64,000 nucleotides of DNA. Origin: Rheinheimera pleomorphica (GTDB lineage Bacteria; Pseudomonadota; Gammaproteobacteria; Enterobacterales; Alteromonadaceae). The notes beneath the pieces were generated by a model, which saw nothing but the letters and a program-made list of their open reading frames with translations, was not told where the DNA came from and did not search any database. Shown piece by piece: positions 35,725 to 47,217 of this stretch. Numbering within the stretch: position 1 is the first letter of the stretch; each line of letters begins with the position of its first letter. The stretch covers positions 310,001 to 374,000 of the forward strand of contig NZ_SIRR01000007.1 of NCBI RefSeq assembly GCF_011634895.1, given 5' to 3'. Made by a program: the position numbers and the translations under genes.

Positions 35725-35755
35725 GTGACTGGAGTTTATGAAACCAGTCACTCTG
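35725..35755 (+). terminator. Probable terminator at the end of the accessory region
   Basis: GTGACTGG (35725-35732), an 11-base loop, and CCAGTCAC (35744-35751), followed by TCTG and no long T-run. The remaining stretch 35756-35977 up to the tRNA shows no gene. Confidence 0.55.
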
Positions 35756-35977
35756 TAGTTCATACATGAAGCTCATCTCGTCGTTATGGGAAAGAGCTGT
35801 TAGCCAAAATCTGAAATGCTTAGGACATACTAAATTTACTTTCTAGAGTTTTGCGTCTTGGGTCACTTTCTGACTCATGCTCTTCACATAGCGGTGGGCA
35901 AGAAATCCATCGCTATACTCATTTAGTCAACTTGGTTGATAAGCCCAACGAATTTAAGGATAAAGACTTTTAATAAA

Positions 35978-36064
35978 TGGTGCCCGGGGCCGGACTTGAA
36001 CCGGCACGCCCTTTCGAGCGAGGGATTTTAAATCCCTTGTGTCTACCGATTTCACCACCCGGGC
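35978..36064 (-). tRNA. tRNA-Leu (anticodon UAA)
   Basis: 87 bases with encoded CCA at 35978-35980. Acceptor stem GCCCGGG/CCCGGGC, D-loop AATCGGTAGACACA, anticodon loop TTTAAAA on stem AGGGA/TCCCT giving anticodon TAA, a long variable arm typical of tRNA-Leu, and T-loop GGTTCAAGTCC. The 3' end faces the toxin/immunity region. Bases 36065-36272 between it and the chemotaxis gene hold no other gene. Confidence 0.97.
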
Positions 36065-36272
36065 AGAGTCGTTGCGTGAATACGCTTGGTAAGACGGCGC
36101 GCATCTTATGTAACCTGCTGCCATTATGCAAGCTATTTTCGCGATGCTTGTTGTGGTTAACGATAAATACCCGTTTTAGTTACTTATATTTCAACACCTT
36201 ATTTGATTTCACTGCTAGGCTTGATCTATACCTTAGTTGAAAACTCTCTGCAGTTACTGCGACGGAGCCGCT

Positions 36273-38207
36273 ATGCAACAGCTGAAACTACGCACCGTGT
36301 TTATTGCCTTTGTTACCCTGGCGCTAACCTTGCTGACCTTGGTATCCACCCTGATTAACATTAACCAATTCTCGAACCTGTATTATGGCCAGACCGAGCG
36401 TGAGTATTTGCCCAACAGCGTTGGCCGCATTGCTGAGCAGGTGCGATCGGAGCTGATGTATCCTATTACCTTATCGGAAAACCTGGCGGCTAACAGCCTG
36501 CTGCATAACTGGATGCGCGATGGCGAAACAGCAGCGGCTAACCATGAGCAGGTGTTGGCTTATTTTAAACAACAGCAGCAGGATGCCGGTGCTGCAACGC
36601 TGTTTTGGGTGTCGGATTACAGCAAAACCTATTACACCGAAGCGGGCGTGTTTAAAACGATTTCGGCAGCTGAGCCTCGCGACAGCTGGTTTTTTGACTT
36701 TTTAAACAGTACGGCCAGGCGCGAGCTGGCGCTGGATGCCGACGAACGCAGTGGCAAACTAACCTTGTTTGTTAACGCCGCAGTAAAGGTGGATGGTAAG
36801 CGAGCGGCTGTCGCCGGGCTGGGGTATGACGTGTCGGCTATTGCCAGCCTCGTGTCAGAGTACAAGCTGGGACAAAATGGTTTCTTATTTCTGGTTGATG
36901 GCAATGGCATGATGGTGGTGCACCGTGATTTGTCGCTGGCGCGGCAGAATATCCAGCAATTGCCGCAGTATCAGCCAGTTGCGCAACAGATTAAGCAGCA
37001 AAGTACCGGCTTTAGCCTGCAACAAACTGATCTGAACAATGAATCGGTGTACATCGGCGTGCAGGATATTCGTGATACCGGCCTGAAGCTGGTGGCGGTA
37101 TTGCCGGCGCAGGAAATTAGCAGCGCGATAAACCGGGTGATTTCCTTTTCGGTGATTGCCAGCCTGCTGCTGACGGCGCTGTGTATCGTCTTAACGGTGA
37201 TCTTTGCCAAGTCGCTAAGTAATTCGATTTATCAGGTGGGCGAAAACCTGTTGCAAATGTCCGGCGACGGTGGCGACCTGACCAAACGGCTGGACGACAG
37301 CCACGACAATGAACTGGGACACCTGGCCAAAGGCTTCAACGCCATTATCGGCAAAATTCGTCAGTTGGTAGCAGAAATACAACATACTGAAACCGCGATA
37401 AAAACCGGTATTGAGCAGCTGGCGCAACTGGCCAATGATACCTTTGCATCAACCGAGTTGCAGCGGGCGCAAACCGATCAGGTGGCCACGGCCATTACAC
37501 AAATGGGCCAGACCATTTCAGAAGTGTCTGGTATTGCCCATCGTACCGCGCAGGACACCGAAGCTGCAGTGCAGGACACCCACAGCACCAATGACAATAT
37601 GGCGCTAACGTCGCGCACTATGCAGCAGCTAAATAGCGTGATGGGCGATATTGAAAAAACCATTGTTGATTTTGCCAATCAGGCGTCGCAAATTAACTCT
37701 GTAGTGGAAGTGATTAATGCCATCTCTGAGCAAACTAACCTGCTGGCGCTAAACGCAGCGATAGAAGCGGCCCGTGCCGGTGAGCAGGGGCGCGGCTTTG
37801 CCGTAGTGGCCGATGAAGTGCGCAATCTGGCGAAGCGCACGCAGGAGTCGACGCTGGAAATTCGCGATCAAATTACCCAGTTACAACAAACCGCACGGCA
37901 GTCGACGGCTGCCATTCAACAAGGCACTGCCAGTAGTCAGCAAGTCGCGGATCATACCGAGCAGTCTGCGGCAGCACTTGGCAGTATCAAACAAAAGTTT
38001 GAAGCGATCAGCGCCGGTAATCATCAGGTGGCCGCCGCCACCGAAGAGCAGGGCACAGTGGTAGAGCATATTAACCAGTCGGCGCATTTAATCTCCGACA
38101 GTGCCGCCAGTATTCATCACAATGCCGAGCAGCAATTAACCGCCATCGCTTTACTGCAGCAGCGCGCTGAGCAGCTGCGTAATCTGGTAACACAATTTAA
38201 GGTATAG
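36273..38207 (+). CDS. Methyl-accepting chemotaxis protein with Cache-type sensor
   Basis: 644 residues from the ATG at 36273 (GGAG five bases before); the frame begins 36 bases earlier at a TTG with no ribosome site. TM1 near residues 8-28, a periplasmic dCache-like domain (SRDSW-like [32 protein letters not shown]), TM2 near 290-310 ([20 protein letters not shown]), HAMP, and a signalling domain with the hairpin tip [20 protein letters not shown]. It should pass a small-molecule signal to CheA. Ligand unknown. Three bases before the Tsx-like gene. Confidence 0.93.
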   Translation: MQQLKLRTVFIAFVTLALTLLTLVSTLININQFSNLYYGQTEREYLPNSVGRIAEQVRSELMYPITLSENLAANSLLHNWMRDGETAAANHEQVLAYFKQQQQDAGAATLFWVSDYSKTYYTEAGVFKTISAAEPRDSWFFDFLNSTARRELALDADERSGKLTLFVNAAVKVDGKRAAVAGLGYDVSAIASLVSEYKLGQNGFLFLVDGNGMMVVHRDLSLARQNIQQLPQYQPVAQQIKQQSTGFSLQQTDLNNESVYIGVQDIRDTGLKLVAVLPAQEISSAINRVISFSVIASLLLTALCIVLTVIFAKSLSNSIYQVGENLLQMSGDGGDLTKRLDDSHDNELGHLAKGFNAIIGKIRQLVAEIQHTETAIKTGIEQLAQLANDTFASTELQRAQTDQVATAITQMGQTISEVSGIAHRTAQDTEAAVQDTHSTNDNMALTSRTMQQLNSVMGDIEKTIVDFANQASQINSVVEVINAISEQTNLLALNAAIEAARAGEQGRGFAVVADEVRNLAKRTQESTLEIRDQITQLQQTARQSTAAIQQGTASSQQVADHTEQSAAALGSIKQKFEAISAGNHQVAAATEEQGTVVEHINQSAHLISDSAASIHHNAEQQLTAIALLQQRAEQLRNLVTQFKV

Positions 38208-38210
38208 CAC

Positions 38211-38933
38211 ATGAATAAACACCATCTGGCGATACTGCTGGCGGCCGCCAGCTTACCACTGCAGGCCGAAGTGTTGTGGCAGGATTTCAGTGTCAGTTAT
38301 TTAAATGGCAGTAACTACCGGGTCGATGGCCCGGATAAACAGATCCTGACCTTTGAGCACGTGGCCGGCACCAGCTGGGGTGACAGTTTTTTCTTTCTCG
38401 ACCACCTGCGGGGCGATAATGGTAGCCGTGACAACTATGCCGAATGGTCACCCAGATTAAGCTTCAGTAAGCTCTCTGGTCAGCCACTGCAGTATGGTGT
38501 GATTAAAGATGTGCTTTTTACCAGCACGGTAGAAATGTCAACGCTGCGGACAGATTTTTTGTATGGCGTCGCCACTGATTTAGCGGTGCCGGGGTTTAGT
38601 TACCTGAACCTGAATTTCTACCGTCGCAACAACGATGGACTGGCCGATAACTGGCAACTTACTACCACCTGGGCCGTACCGTTTACGCTGGGTGGGCAGC
38701 AGTTTTTGTATGATGGTTTTCTTGACTGGTACAGTACCACTGCAGATCAGCGCGCCAGTATGAATATGACGTCACAGCTAAAATGGGCGCTGCACCCGCT
38801 GTTTAATTTAAAAAATAAACTTTATGTTGGCGTTGAATATGTGTACTGGCGCAATAAATACGGCATTGCCGACAGCCCGGCGTTTCGTACTAATGAGTCA
38901 AATGTGAATCTGTTGGTGAAAGCGCATTTTTAA
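38211..38933 (+). CDS. Tsx/OmpK-like outer membrane channel
   Basis: 240 residues with signal peptide (to LPLQA) and a beta-barrel ending in a C-terminal Phe (NLLVKAHF). The pattern WQDFSVSYLNGSNYRV and TFEHVAGTSWGDSFFFLDHL is that of nucleoside-specific Tsx/OmpK channels. It starts three bases after the MCP stop, so sensing and uptake of the same compound (perhaps nucleosides) is a reasonable guess. Confidence 0.88.
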   Translation: MNKHHLAILLAAASLPLQAEVLWQDFSVSYLNGSNYRVDGPDKQILTFEHVAGTSWGDSFFFLDHLRGDNGSRDNYAEWSPRLSFSKLSGQPLQYGVIKDVLFTSTVEMSTLRTDFLYGVATDLAVPGFSYLNLNFYRRNNDGLADNWQLTTTWAVPFTLGGQQFLYDGFLDWYSTTADQRASMNMTSQLKWALHPLFNLKNKLYVGVEYVYWRNKYGIADSPAFRTNESNVNLLVKAHF

Positions 38934-39083
38934 TCTGTTTGCGCCAGTGGCCGCACAGCGATGTTGATATAAATGCCTGACAGCAAGCGATTTACTGATT
39001 ACACTTGGCGGAACTATCTCAGTTTGCCAGCCTGGGCGCTATTTGCGGTAAGCTGAGCCGATTTTAAATAGGCGTGGAGCACT

Positions 39084-40442
39084 ATGCTGTCCGGGAAACA
39101 AAAACGTGCGCTGGCAGCAACGCTTGTTAGCAGTCTGTATCTTTTGCTCAGTATCGCCATTGTTGAACAAATTCTGCATGCCGAACGCGCTAAGCAGATG
39201 AATCTGGCGCGCAGTAACGTTAATTTGCAGCTGATGACAGCAAAAGGGGCTTTGGAATCGGCCGTGGTATTGGATGCGTATGTCGGCAACAGTGTGGCAA
39301 CGCTGGCAACTGTAGCGCCGGATGTAGTAGAAAAAAACTGGTCCGTTATCGGCCGCCAGTTTATGGAAAAATCGACCCATGCCCGTTCTGTGGCGCTGGC
39401 ACCCAATGACGTTATTGCTTACATCTACCCGCTGCAAGGTAATGAAAAAGCACTGGGACTGGATTTACGTAGCCAGGCCGAGCAATACAACACTATACAG
39501 CAAGCCCGTAACCGCCAAACTGTAATGATTGCCGGCCCGGTGAGCCTGGTGCAAGGCGGTATGGGCGTGGTGGTGCGCTATCCGGTATTTAGTGATTTTC
39601 CGGAAAACCACCACTACTGGGGTAATGTCAGTGTCGTGATCGACTTTGAGCAGCTAATGCAGCATGCCGGTGTGGCCAGCATTAACGGCGCGACGGTTGC
39701 CATTCGCGGTAAAGATGCAAAAGGCGAACAGGGCGAGGTGTTTTTTGGCGATAACACCCTGTTCAGCCAGGCTGATCTAACGTTACCGATCAACCTGCCC
39801 AGCGGCAGTTGGTTGCTGGCGGCGAAATACCAAGACCACGCCTTAGCGGCAAAAGGCACACAAAGCTACATTATTCGTGCCACGCTCTACCTGCTCTGTA
39901 TTATTTGTTATATCGCACTGTTTTTGTTTTATCAGTCATATAAGCGCTCAAGAAATTATGCCTACTATGATGAGCTGACAGGGTTGGCAAACCGGCGTAT
40001 GGCAATGCAAAAGCTGTCCGAGTTAACGGATGAAGGTACTGCTAAAGCGCAATATGCACTGCTGAATATCGATTTAAATCATTTTAAGCAGGTTAATGAC
40101 GGTTATGGCCATGCCGCCGGTGATGCGTTGCTGCAGTTTGTTGGCCAGCAGCTGAAGCGGCGGCTGCGCAGTTCGGACTTAGTAGCCCGGATGGGCGGCG
40201 ATGAATTTTTAGTGGTGTTATACCGGTTAGAAACGTTAGCCCAGGCACAGATGCAGGCGAACAAGCTGTTACAACACTTTGCAACGACCCGTTTAAGTTG
40301 GCAAGGTACTGAATTTACTGCCTCGTTAAGTATCGGCGTAGCGCACAGTAATGAAGTAAACGGCAATGTTGAAGCCTTATTAACCCTGGCAGACAAGCGT
40401 ATGTATCAGCATAAAACCGCCCAGCAATCCAGTGCGGGGTAG
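39084..40442 (+). CDS. Membrane diguanylate cyclase with CHASE-type sensor
   Basis: 452 residues. TM1 about 12-30, periplasmic CHASE-like domain (residues 40-240: VDAYVGNSVATLATVA-like region, SVALAPNDVIAYIYPLQGNE), TM2 about 265-285, then a GGDEF domain: DELTGLANRR, NIDLNHFKQVNDGYGHAAGD and RMGGDEF. The active-site GGDEF is intact and the RxxD inhibitory site (RSSD) stands five residues before it, so it should make c-di-GMP with product feedback. GGAG four bases before ATG. Confidence 0.93.
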   Translation: MLSGKQKRALAATLVSSLYLLLSIAIVEQILHAERAKQMNLARSNVNLQLMTAKGALESAVVLDAYVGNSVATLATVAPDVVEKNWSVIGRQFMEKSTHARSVALAPNDVIAYIYPLQGNEKALGLDLRSQAEQYNTIQQARNRQTVMIAGPVSLVQGGMGVVVRYPVFSDFPENHHYWGNVSVVIDFEQLMQHAGVASINGATVAIRGKDAKGEQGEVFFGDNTLFSQADLTLPINLPSGSWLLAAKYQDHALAAKGTQSYIIRATLYLLCIICYIALFLFYQSYKRSRNYAYYDELTGLANRRMAMQKLSELTDEGTAKAQYALLNIDLNHFKQVNDGYGHAAGDALLQFVGQQLKRRLRSSDLVARMGGDEFLVVLYRLETLAQAQMQANKLLQHFATTRLSWQGTEFTASLSIGVAHSNEVNGNVEALLTLADKRMYQHKTAQQSSAG

Positions 40443-40610
40443 GCGCATCATATCGTTGTACTAGCTGAAAAACCTTGTTAAACGTGTAGCACGGCTTTTT
40501 GTATGAGCTAAAGTTTTTTTCCATTTAGCCATCTATACTGTTGCAGTTAAAAAATAACCATGCTATTACTAATGGCGTTTTGCTAACCAACGTTACTAAC
40601 AGAGCAATCA

Positions 40611-40688
40611 ATGAATTTTAATCGTCGCGTTTCTATTATTAGCCTCCTCGTGCTCCTCACCGGCGCGCGGGGTGTCGCTTATTGGTAA
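40611..40688 (+). CDS. leuL: Leucine operon leader peptide
   Basis: 25 residues: MNFNRRVSIISLLVLLTGAR plus GVAYW. Codons 12, 13, 15 and 16 are CTC Leu codons around one GTG. It is followed after 21 bases by a strong terminator and then leuA. This is the classic arrangement of leu attenuation: ribosome stalling at the Leu codons when leucyl-tRNA is short would prevent the terminator from forming. The ribosome site (AGAGCA) is weak. Too short for ordinary gene calling. Confidence 0.85.
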   Translation: MNFNRRVSIISLLVLLTGARGVAYW

Positions 40689-40709
40689 AAATGTAACGAA
40701 CCGATAACG

Positions 40710-40740
40710 AAAAACCCCGTGCCACTGGCCGGGGTTTTTT
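40710..40740 (+). terminator. leu operon attenuator
   Basis: AAAAACCCC (40710-40718) pairs with GGGGTTTTT (40731-40739) around a GTGCC/GGC-containing inner stem, and a run of six Ts follows. It lies 22 bases after the leuL stop and 60 before leuA. The remaining stretch 40443-40610 carries the operon promoter (TATACT near 40538 is a possible -10). Confidence 0.88.
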
Positions 40741-40799
40741 GCATTTTAAGCCCCCGCCATAAGTTGCCACCGACCGACTAACGGAACAGGAAACACAAG

Positions 40800-42380
40800 A
40801 TGAGCGGCGATAACAAAATTTGGATCTTTGATACCACCTTACGTGACGGCGAGCAGGCGCTGCGTGCCAGCTTAAGCCAGAAGCAAAAAATTCAGCTGGC
40901 GCATGCGATAGCGCGGCTGAATGTCGATGTGATGGAAGTGGGTTTTCCGGTCTCCAGCCCAGGTGACTTTGACTCGGTGCAACGCATCGCGCGTGAAGTC
41001 AAGGGCCCGGTTATTTGCGGTCTGGCGCGCGCCGTCAGCGCCGATATCGAAGCCTGCGGCGAGGCATTAAAAGACGCCGAGCGCCGCCGTATTCATACCT
41101 TTATTGCCACCTCACCGCTGCATTTACAGTATAAATTGCGTAAAACCTTAGCCCAGGCCAGTGAGCAAGCCGTTGCGGCGATTAAACTGGCCAGCCGTTA
41201 TACCGATGATATCGAGTTTTCCTGTGAAGATGCCGGCCGAACGCCGATTGACGACTTATGCTGGATAGTCGAGCGTGCCATCGCCGCCGGCGCCACCACC
41301 ATTAATATTCCGGATACCGTCGGTTACACCATTCCGAATGAGTTCGCGGCCATTATCAGCACTTTGCGCAACAAAGTGCCGAATATCGACAAAGCGCGCT
41401 TAAGCGTGCACTGCCATAACGATTTAGGCTTAGCCGTCGCCAACAGTATCAGCGCGATTCAGGCCGGTGCCCGCCAAATTGAATGTACTGTTAATGGCAT
41501 CGGCGAGCGTGCTGGTAACTGCTCGCTGGAAGAGGTGGCGATGATTATCAATACCCGCAAAGACGTATTGGCGCCGCTGTATACCGATATTAAAACCACC
41601 GAGATTTACCGCAGCTCGCATTTGGTAAGCCAAATTTGCAATATGCCCATTCAGCCGAACAAAGCCATTGTCGGTGAAAACGCCTTTGCTCACAGCTCCG
41701 GCATTCACCAGGACGGCGTACTAAAAGCACAAAACACCTACGAGATTATGGCGCCGGAGCAGGTGGGTATCCGCCAGAACGAACTGAACTTAACCTCGCG
41801 CTCGGGCCGACATGTTATTCAGCACCGTTTGGCAGAACTGGGCTACACCAGCGGCGATTATGATTTAGAAGCGGTGTACAAAGCCTTTGTTGCACTGGCC
41901 GACCAAAAAGGCCGGGTGTTTGATTACGATTTAGAAGCGCTGGTGTTTTTTGAAAACATGCAGGAGCAAAATGACTACTACGCACTGGAGTTTTTAAGCT
42001 CATCCACTCACACCGGTCATGTGGCAAGTGCCACGGTTGGGCTGCGCTGCGGCGATAAAGTCTTTACCGAGGCGGCTACCGGCAATGGCCCGGTTGAAGC
42101 CGCTTTTAGTGCCATCGCCCGCATTAGTAAGCTGAACATTAAGATGGTTGATTTTAACTTACAGGCCAAAGGCAGCGGCGAAGATGCGCTGGGCCAGGTC
42201 GATATTATTGCCGAACACGAAGGCCGCCGTTTTCATGGTGCCGGTTTGGCCACCGACATCGTGCGCAGCTCGGTGCTGGCCTATGTGCATGTGCTGAATA
42301 TGATCCAGCGCGCCCAGACCATCGATGCGCATAAACACGCCCGTCAGAACACTAACAAAATTGCCGCAGGGGACAACTAA
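40800..42380 (+). CDS. leuA: 2-isopropylmalate synthase
   Basis: 526 residues, full length. HMGL-like barrel: [32 protein letters not shown] (metal-binding HxH-type region) and [18 protein letters not shown]-terminal LeuA allosteric domain from about residue 390. Condenses acetyl-CoA with 2-oxoisovalerate, the first committed step of leucine synthesis, normally inhibited by leucine. AGGA upstream of ATG. First structural gene of leuABCD, under the leuL attenuator. Confidence 0.97.
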   Translation: MSGDNKIWIFDTTLRDGEQALRASLSQKQKIQLAHAIARLNVDVMEVGFPVSSPGDFDSVQRIAREVKGPVICGLARAVSADIEACGEALKDAERRRIHTFIATSPLHLQYKLRKTLAQASEQAVAAIKLASRYTDDIEFSCEDAGRTPIDDLCWIVERAIAAGATTINIPDTVGYTIPNEFAAIISTLRNKVPNIDKARLSVHCHNDLGLAVANSISAIQAGARQIECTVNGIGERAGNCSLEEVAMIINTRKDVLAPLYTDIKTTEIYRSSHLVSQICNMPIQPNKAIVGENAFAHSSGIHQDGVLKAQNTYEIMAPEQVGIRQNELNLTSRSGRHVIQHRLAELGYTSGDYDLEAVYKAFVALADQKGRVFDYDLEALVFFENMQEQNDYYALEFLSSSTHTGHVASATVGLRCGDKVFTEAATGNGPVEAAFSAIARISKLNIKMVDFNLQAKGSGEDALGQVDIIAEHEGRRFHGAGLATDIVRSSVLAYVHVLNMIQRAQTIDAHKHARQNTNKIAAGDN

Positions 42381-43468
<1,088 letters not shown>

Positions 43469-43469
<1 letters not shown>

Positions 43470-44899
43470 TGGCCCATAATGATACTGCCAAAACCTTATA
43501 CCAGAAAATCTACGCCAGCCATGTAGTGGGTAAATTAAACCCCAGTACCGATTTATTGTACGTTGATCGGCATTTAATCCATGAGGTCACCTCGCCGCAG
43601 GCGTTCTCTGGCTTAAAACTGGCCAACCGCTCGGTACGCCGGCCGGATTTAACCTTTGCTACCATGGACCATAACGTGTCCACCCAGCGGCGCAGTATCG
43701 ACGCCGCCGGTGACACCTCGCGCAAGCAATTGGAAGCCTTAGCGGCAAACTGTGCGGAAAACCGCATTCCATTGTTAGATTTAACCCACCCCGATCAGGG
43801 CATAGTGCACGTGATTGGCCCGGAGCAAGGCTTAACCCAGCCGGGCATGATTATTGTCTGTGGCGACTCGCATACTTCTACCCACGGTGCTTTTGGCGCG
43901 CTGGCCTTTGGTATCGGGACCTCAGAAGTTGAGCACGTACTGGCGACACAAACCCTGCCGCAGCAGCAGGCAAAAACGTTAAAAGTCGAGATAAATGGTG
44001 AATTAAGCAGCTATGTTACGCCAAAAGACGTGATTATGGCGGTAATCGGCAAGTTGGGTACCGCCGGTGGTAATGGCTATGTCGCCGAATTTTGCGGCAG
44101 TGCTATTCGCGCTATGAGCATGGAAGGGCGCATGACGCTGTGCAATATGAGCATTGAAATGGGTGCCAAAGCCGGTTTAATCGCGCCGGATCAAATTACC
44201 TTTGATTACATTAAAGGCAAAGCCCATGCCCCTGCTGCTGAACATTGGCAGGCGGCAGTGGCTTATTGGCAAAGCCTGTATTCGGATGCCGACGCGGTGT
44301 TTGATCAGGTGGTGGAAATTGATGCGGCGACTATTACCCCGCAAATTACCTGGGGCACGAATCCGGAGCAGGTGATTGCGGTTGACCAAAGCGTACCGGC
44401 GCCGGACAGTTTTACCGATGCCAGCAAACGTGATGCAGCCGAGCGGGCATTAGCCTATATGGGGTTGCAGCCGGGGCAAAAGCTGACCGACTGCAAAGTG
44501 GATGTGGTGTTTATTGGTAGCTGCACCAATAGCCGGATTGAAGACTTACGCGCCGCGGCAAGTGTTGTGCAGGGCAAAAAAGTCGCTGCCGGTGTGCGCG
44601 CTTTAGTGGTACCTGGCTCCGGCGTGGTAAAACGCCAGGCCGAAGCTGAGGGTTTAGCCAGCATTTTTAAAGACGCCGGTTTTGAATGGCGCGAGCCGGG
44701 TTGCAGTATGTGCCTGGGCATGAATGACGACAGAGTTGAAGCCGGTCAGCGCTGCGCCTCAACCTCAAACCGTAACTTTGAAGGCCGTCAGGGCCGCGGT
44801 GCCCGCACCCACTTAGTCAGCCCGGCGATGGCCGCCGCCGCCGCGATAGCGGGTAAGTTTGTCAATATTGCCGCTAAACCACAGGGAGAACAGGCATGA
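43469..44899 (+). CDS. leuC: 3-isopropylmalate dehydratase, large subunit
   Basis: 476 residues. Aconitase-type protein with [4Fe-4S] cysteines in [14 protein letters not shown] and [10 protein letters not shown], and early motifs [11 protein letters not shown] and [14 protein letters not shown]. With LeuD it isomerises 2- to 3-isopropylmalate. ATG begins on the last base of the leuB stop, and its end overlaps leuD by four bases. Confidence 0.97.
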
Positions 44900-45498
44900 G
44901 TAAGATATTTGCACAGGGCCTGGTGTGTCCGCTGGATAAAAACAACGTTGATACCGACCAGATCATCCCAAAGCAGTTTTTAACCAGCGTCAGCCGCGAT
45001 GGCTTTGCGCAGGCGATGTTTTACGACTGGCGTTATCTGGCCGATGGTAAGCCAAATCCAGATTTTGTCATAAATAAGCCCGAGTATCAGGGCGCCAGTA
45101 TTTTGCTGACGCGGGCTAACTTTGGCTGTGGCTCCAGCCGCGAGCATGCACCCTGGGCGATTAAACAGTACGGTTTTAGCGTAATAATCGCCGAAAGTTT
45201 TGCTGATATTTTCTTTAATAACAGCGTAAACAACGGCATGTTGTTAATCAGCTTAAGCAAAACCAATATCGAGCTGCTGTTTAACCGCTGCGCCCAGGGC
45301 CCGCAGCAGTGGCAAATTGATTTGCAAAGCCAGGAAATCCTGTTCGGTAACAATGCCGCCATGGGCTTTAATATCGACGCCGATATTAAACAGCGCCTGT
45401 TATCCGGGCTGGATTTTATCGGCAGCAGTGAGCAGTTAAACCCACAAATTGCTGATTACGAACAAAGCCGCAAAGCCAGCCAGCCCTGGTTGGGCTAG
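44896..45498 (+). CDS. leuD: 3-isopropylmalate dehydratase, small subunit
   Basis: 200 residues, normal length. Swivelling domain motifs [13 protein letters not shown] and [14 protein letters not shown]. Partner of LeuC in the isomerase. ATGA overlap with leuC; last gene of the operon, followed by a hairpin at 45539-45575. Confidence 0.97.
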   Translation: MSKIFAQGLVCPLDKNNVDTDQIIPKQFLTSVSRDGFAQAMFYDWRYLADGKPNPDFVINKPEYQGASILLTRANFGCGSSREHAPWAIKQYGFSVIIAESFADIFFNNSVNNGMLLISLSKTNIELLFNRCAQGPQQWQIDLQSQEILFGNNAAMGFNIDADIKQRLLSGLDFIGSSEQLNPQIADYEQSRKASQPWLG

Positions 45499-45538
45499 GT
45501 CTTGCATTTGCCTGATTTTGTTAGTTTTATAGCTAGTT

Positions 45539-45580
45539 CAAACACCTCAGCGGCATAGCTGCCCTGAGGTGTTTGTGCTT
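45539..45580 (+). terminator. leu operon terminator
   Basis: CAAACACCTCAG (45539-45550), 13-base loop, CTGAGGTGTTTG (45564-45575), perfect 12-bp stem, followed by TGCTTTG, a weak T-rich tail. The A-rich 5' side would also allow it to act on the opposite strand. Confidence 0.75.
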
Positions 45581-45726
45581 TGTAGTTGCTTGCTAAATCA
45601 GCATTACGTCACTGTGCTGTTACTAGTGAAATTGTCAGAAGTTTATGATTTTGCGCTGATTTTCATTTGGATTTAAACCTATGTGAGAAAACCTGCGACT
45701 AAAGGGTTTTAGCAAAGGAATTTCAT

Positions 45727-46329
45727 ATGAAAAGATCAGTTATGGCAGCAGTGTTGTTCAGCGTTTCGCTAAGCGCTTGCTCAAAACCAGCCGTTGATTG
45801 TGCGGTATTTCCAGCGCAGCACGATTCACCTTATGTTTTACCGTACGAGGTAGGTACAGCATGGGATATTTATGCAACCACTGAGCATTATCGCAGTGCA
45901 AACAAGGGGGTTGGCACCTATGCGATAGATTTTGTGATGCCGGTTGGTACCAAAATACTGGCAGCAAGAGATGGTAAAGTGGTTAGTGTTCGGGAAAATT
46001 TCGAAGATGGTAATAATGAAGATCTAAAGGAAAATTACGTCTTTATTCAACATAGTGATGGCAGCATTGCCAGATATTTTCATCTCACCTTTAACGGTGC
46101 TTTAGTTAACGAAGGTGAACAGGTAACAGCGGGTGACGTTATCGCGTTAAGTGGCAATACCGGTCAAAGTGGTGGCCCGCATTTGCATTTTGATGTGCAA
46201 CAATGCGGCCCGAATTTGCCACCAAACTACAACAGTCTGCCATGTGGCCAGACAGTGCCGGTGACGTTTAGAAACACCAGAGAGCATAGTTGCGGATTAA
46301 ATACCGGTGAAAAGTACATCGCATTGTAG
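45727..46329 (+). CDS. M23-family peptidase-like lipoprotein
   Basis: 200 residues. Lipoprotein signal ends in SLSAC. The LytM/M23 domain has TYAIDFVMPVGTKILAARDG, ARYFHLTFNG, GNTGQSGGPHLHFDV. Zinc-site Asp (AIDF) and the HLH pair are present, but the usual first zinc His (HxGxD) is a Thr/Tyr here (GTYAID), so peptidoglycan-cutting activity is doubtful or the site is altered. C-terminal half has extra cysteines. Single gene after the leu operon, AAAGGA ribosome site. Confidence 0.85.
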   Translation: MKRSVMAAVLFSVSLSACSKPAVDCAVFPAQHDSPYVLPYEVGTAWDIYATTEHYRSANKGVGTYAIDFVMPVGTKILAARDGKVVSVRENFEDGNNEDLKENYVFIQHSDGSIARYFHLTFNGALVNEGEQVTAGDVIALSGNTGQSGGPHLHFDVQQCGPNLPPNYNSLPCGQTVPVTFRNTREHSCGLNTGEKYIAL

Positions 46330-46374
46330 CCACAACATTGAACCCAATAGCACAGCAGGCGGTCTGTACCGCCG

Positions 46375-46775
46375 TTAGCGTTTGGCTAGCGCAGCCAGAT
46401 CTGCGGCCAGTGATCGCTGCGGTTTTTCGATGATTCGGCCAAGCTCGTTACCGTCACGTAACACAATAATGGTTGGTGTGTAGCGCAAAGCAAATTGGTT
46501 GTGCAGGTTTTCCGGGTGTTGTTTTCTGCGATCAACGCCTTGCAATTGCAGGCTCTCAAGTTCAACACCAGATTGGTCAATCAGCTTGAGCAAGCGCGGC
46601 ACTTCACGTTCACTGTCGTGGCACCAGCTGCCAAACAACACCACCAAGCTGGTACCAGATAGTGCCTGCATTTGCTGTAGCTCTGCTGACCAATAGCATC
46701 TTGCGGTGTTTCTGCCAATACAATAGGCTGACTACTTAATGTCGGAAGGCAACAAAGCAATAGTCGTTTTAGCAT
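46375..46775 (-). pseudogene. Thioredoxin-like periplasmic protein, frameshifted
   Basis: The frame at 46375-46671 encodes a thioredoxin fold (SLVVLFGSWCHDSEREVPRL; RYTPTIIVLRDGNELGRI) but no signal and starts very close to the active site. Just upstream, in another frame, an ATG at 46775 gives a signal peptide (LKRLLLCCLPTLSSQPIVLA) and ETPQDA; continuing in the thioredoxin frame gives WSAELQQMQALSG. A one- or two-base indel around 46685-46695 would join them into one exported protein. Active site is WCHDS, a CxxS type common in this subfamily. Either a real frameshift or a sequencing error; the internal ATG at 46671 could still make a truncated cytoplasmic form. Confidence 0.65.
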
Positions 46776-46875
46776 AAGTGAGGTTCGTAAATGGCTATTA
46801 ATCAGTATCATAGCCATTAGACACAGACAATTGAAAGTGTTAATTCGACAGTCCGGATTTTTAGTAGGAGTTACC

Positions 46876-47217
46876 ATGCCGAAACTATTCTCTTACGGCA
46901 CTTTGCAGCAAAAAAACGTCCAGTTAGCCAACTTTGGCCGCGAGCTCACCGGCAGCAAAGATGTTCTGCAGGGCTATATTATCGGCGAAGTGGAAATTAC
47001 TGACGAACGGGTACTGCGCGAAAGCGGTAAGGCCTTTCATCCGATTTTGCGCTTTAGCGGTAATGTGGCTGACGAAGTGCCCGGCACCGTATTTGAGCTG
47101 ACCGATGTCGAGCTGGCGCAGGCTGATGACTATGAAGTGGATGCCTATGTGCGGGTAAAAGCGACGCTAAAATCCGGCACTGCATGTTGGATCTATGCGG
47201 CGGCTGAGCATGCTTGA
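46876..47217 (+). CDS. Gamma-glutamylcyclotransferase (AIG2-like) family protein
   Basis: 113 residues from the ATG at 46876, with TAGGAG upstream. Family motif LFSYGTLQQKNVQLANFGR (YGTL substrate loop) and a conserved acidic residue in DEVPGTVFELTDVELAQADDYE. Members cleave gamma-glutamyl amines or act as small housekeeping enzymes. Overlaps the start of the glycosylase-like gene. Confidence 0.9.
   Translation: MPKLFSYGTLQQKNVQLANFGRELTGSKDVLQGYIIGEVEITDERVLRESGKAFHPILRFSGNVADEVPGTVFELTDVELAQADDYEVDAYVRVKATLKSGTACWIYAAAEHA

Noticed and set aside
35977-36240. 87-aa plus-strand frame
   Set aside because: It reads antisense through tRNA-Leu and has no ribosome site or protein-like continuation.
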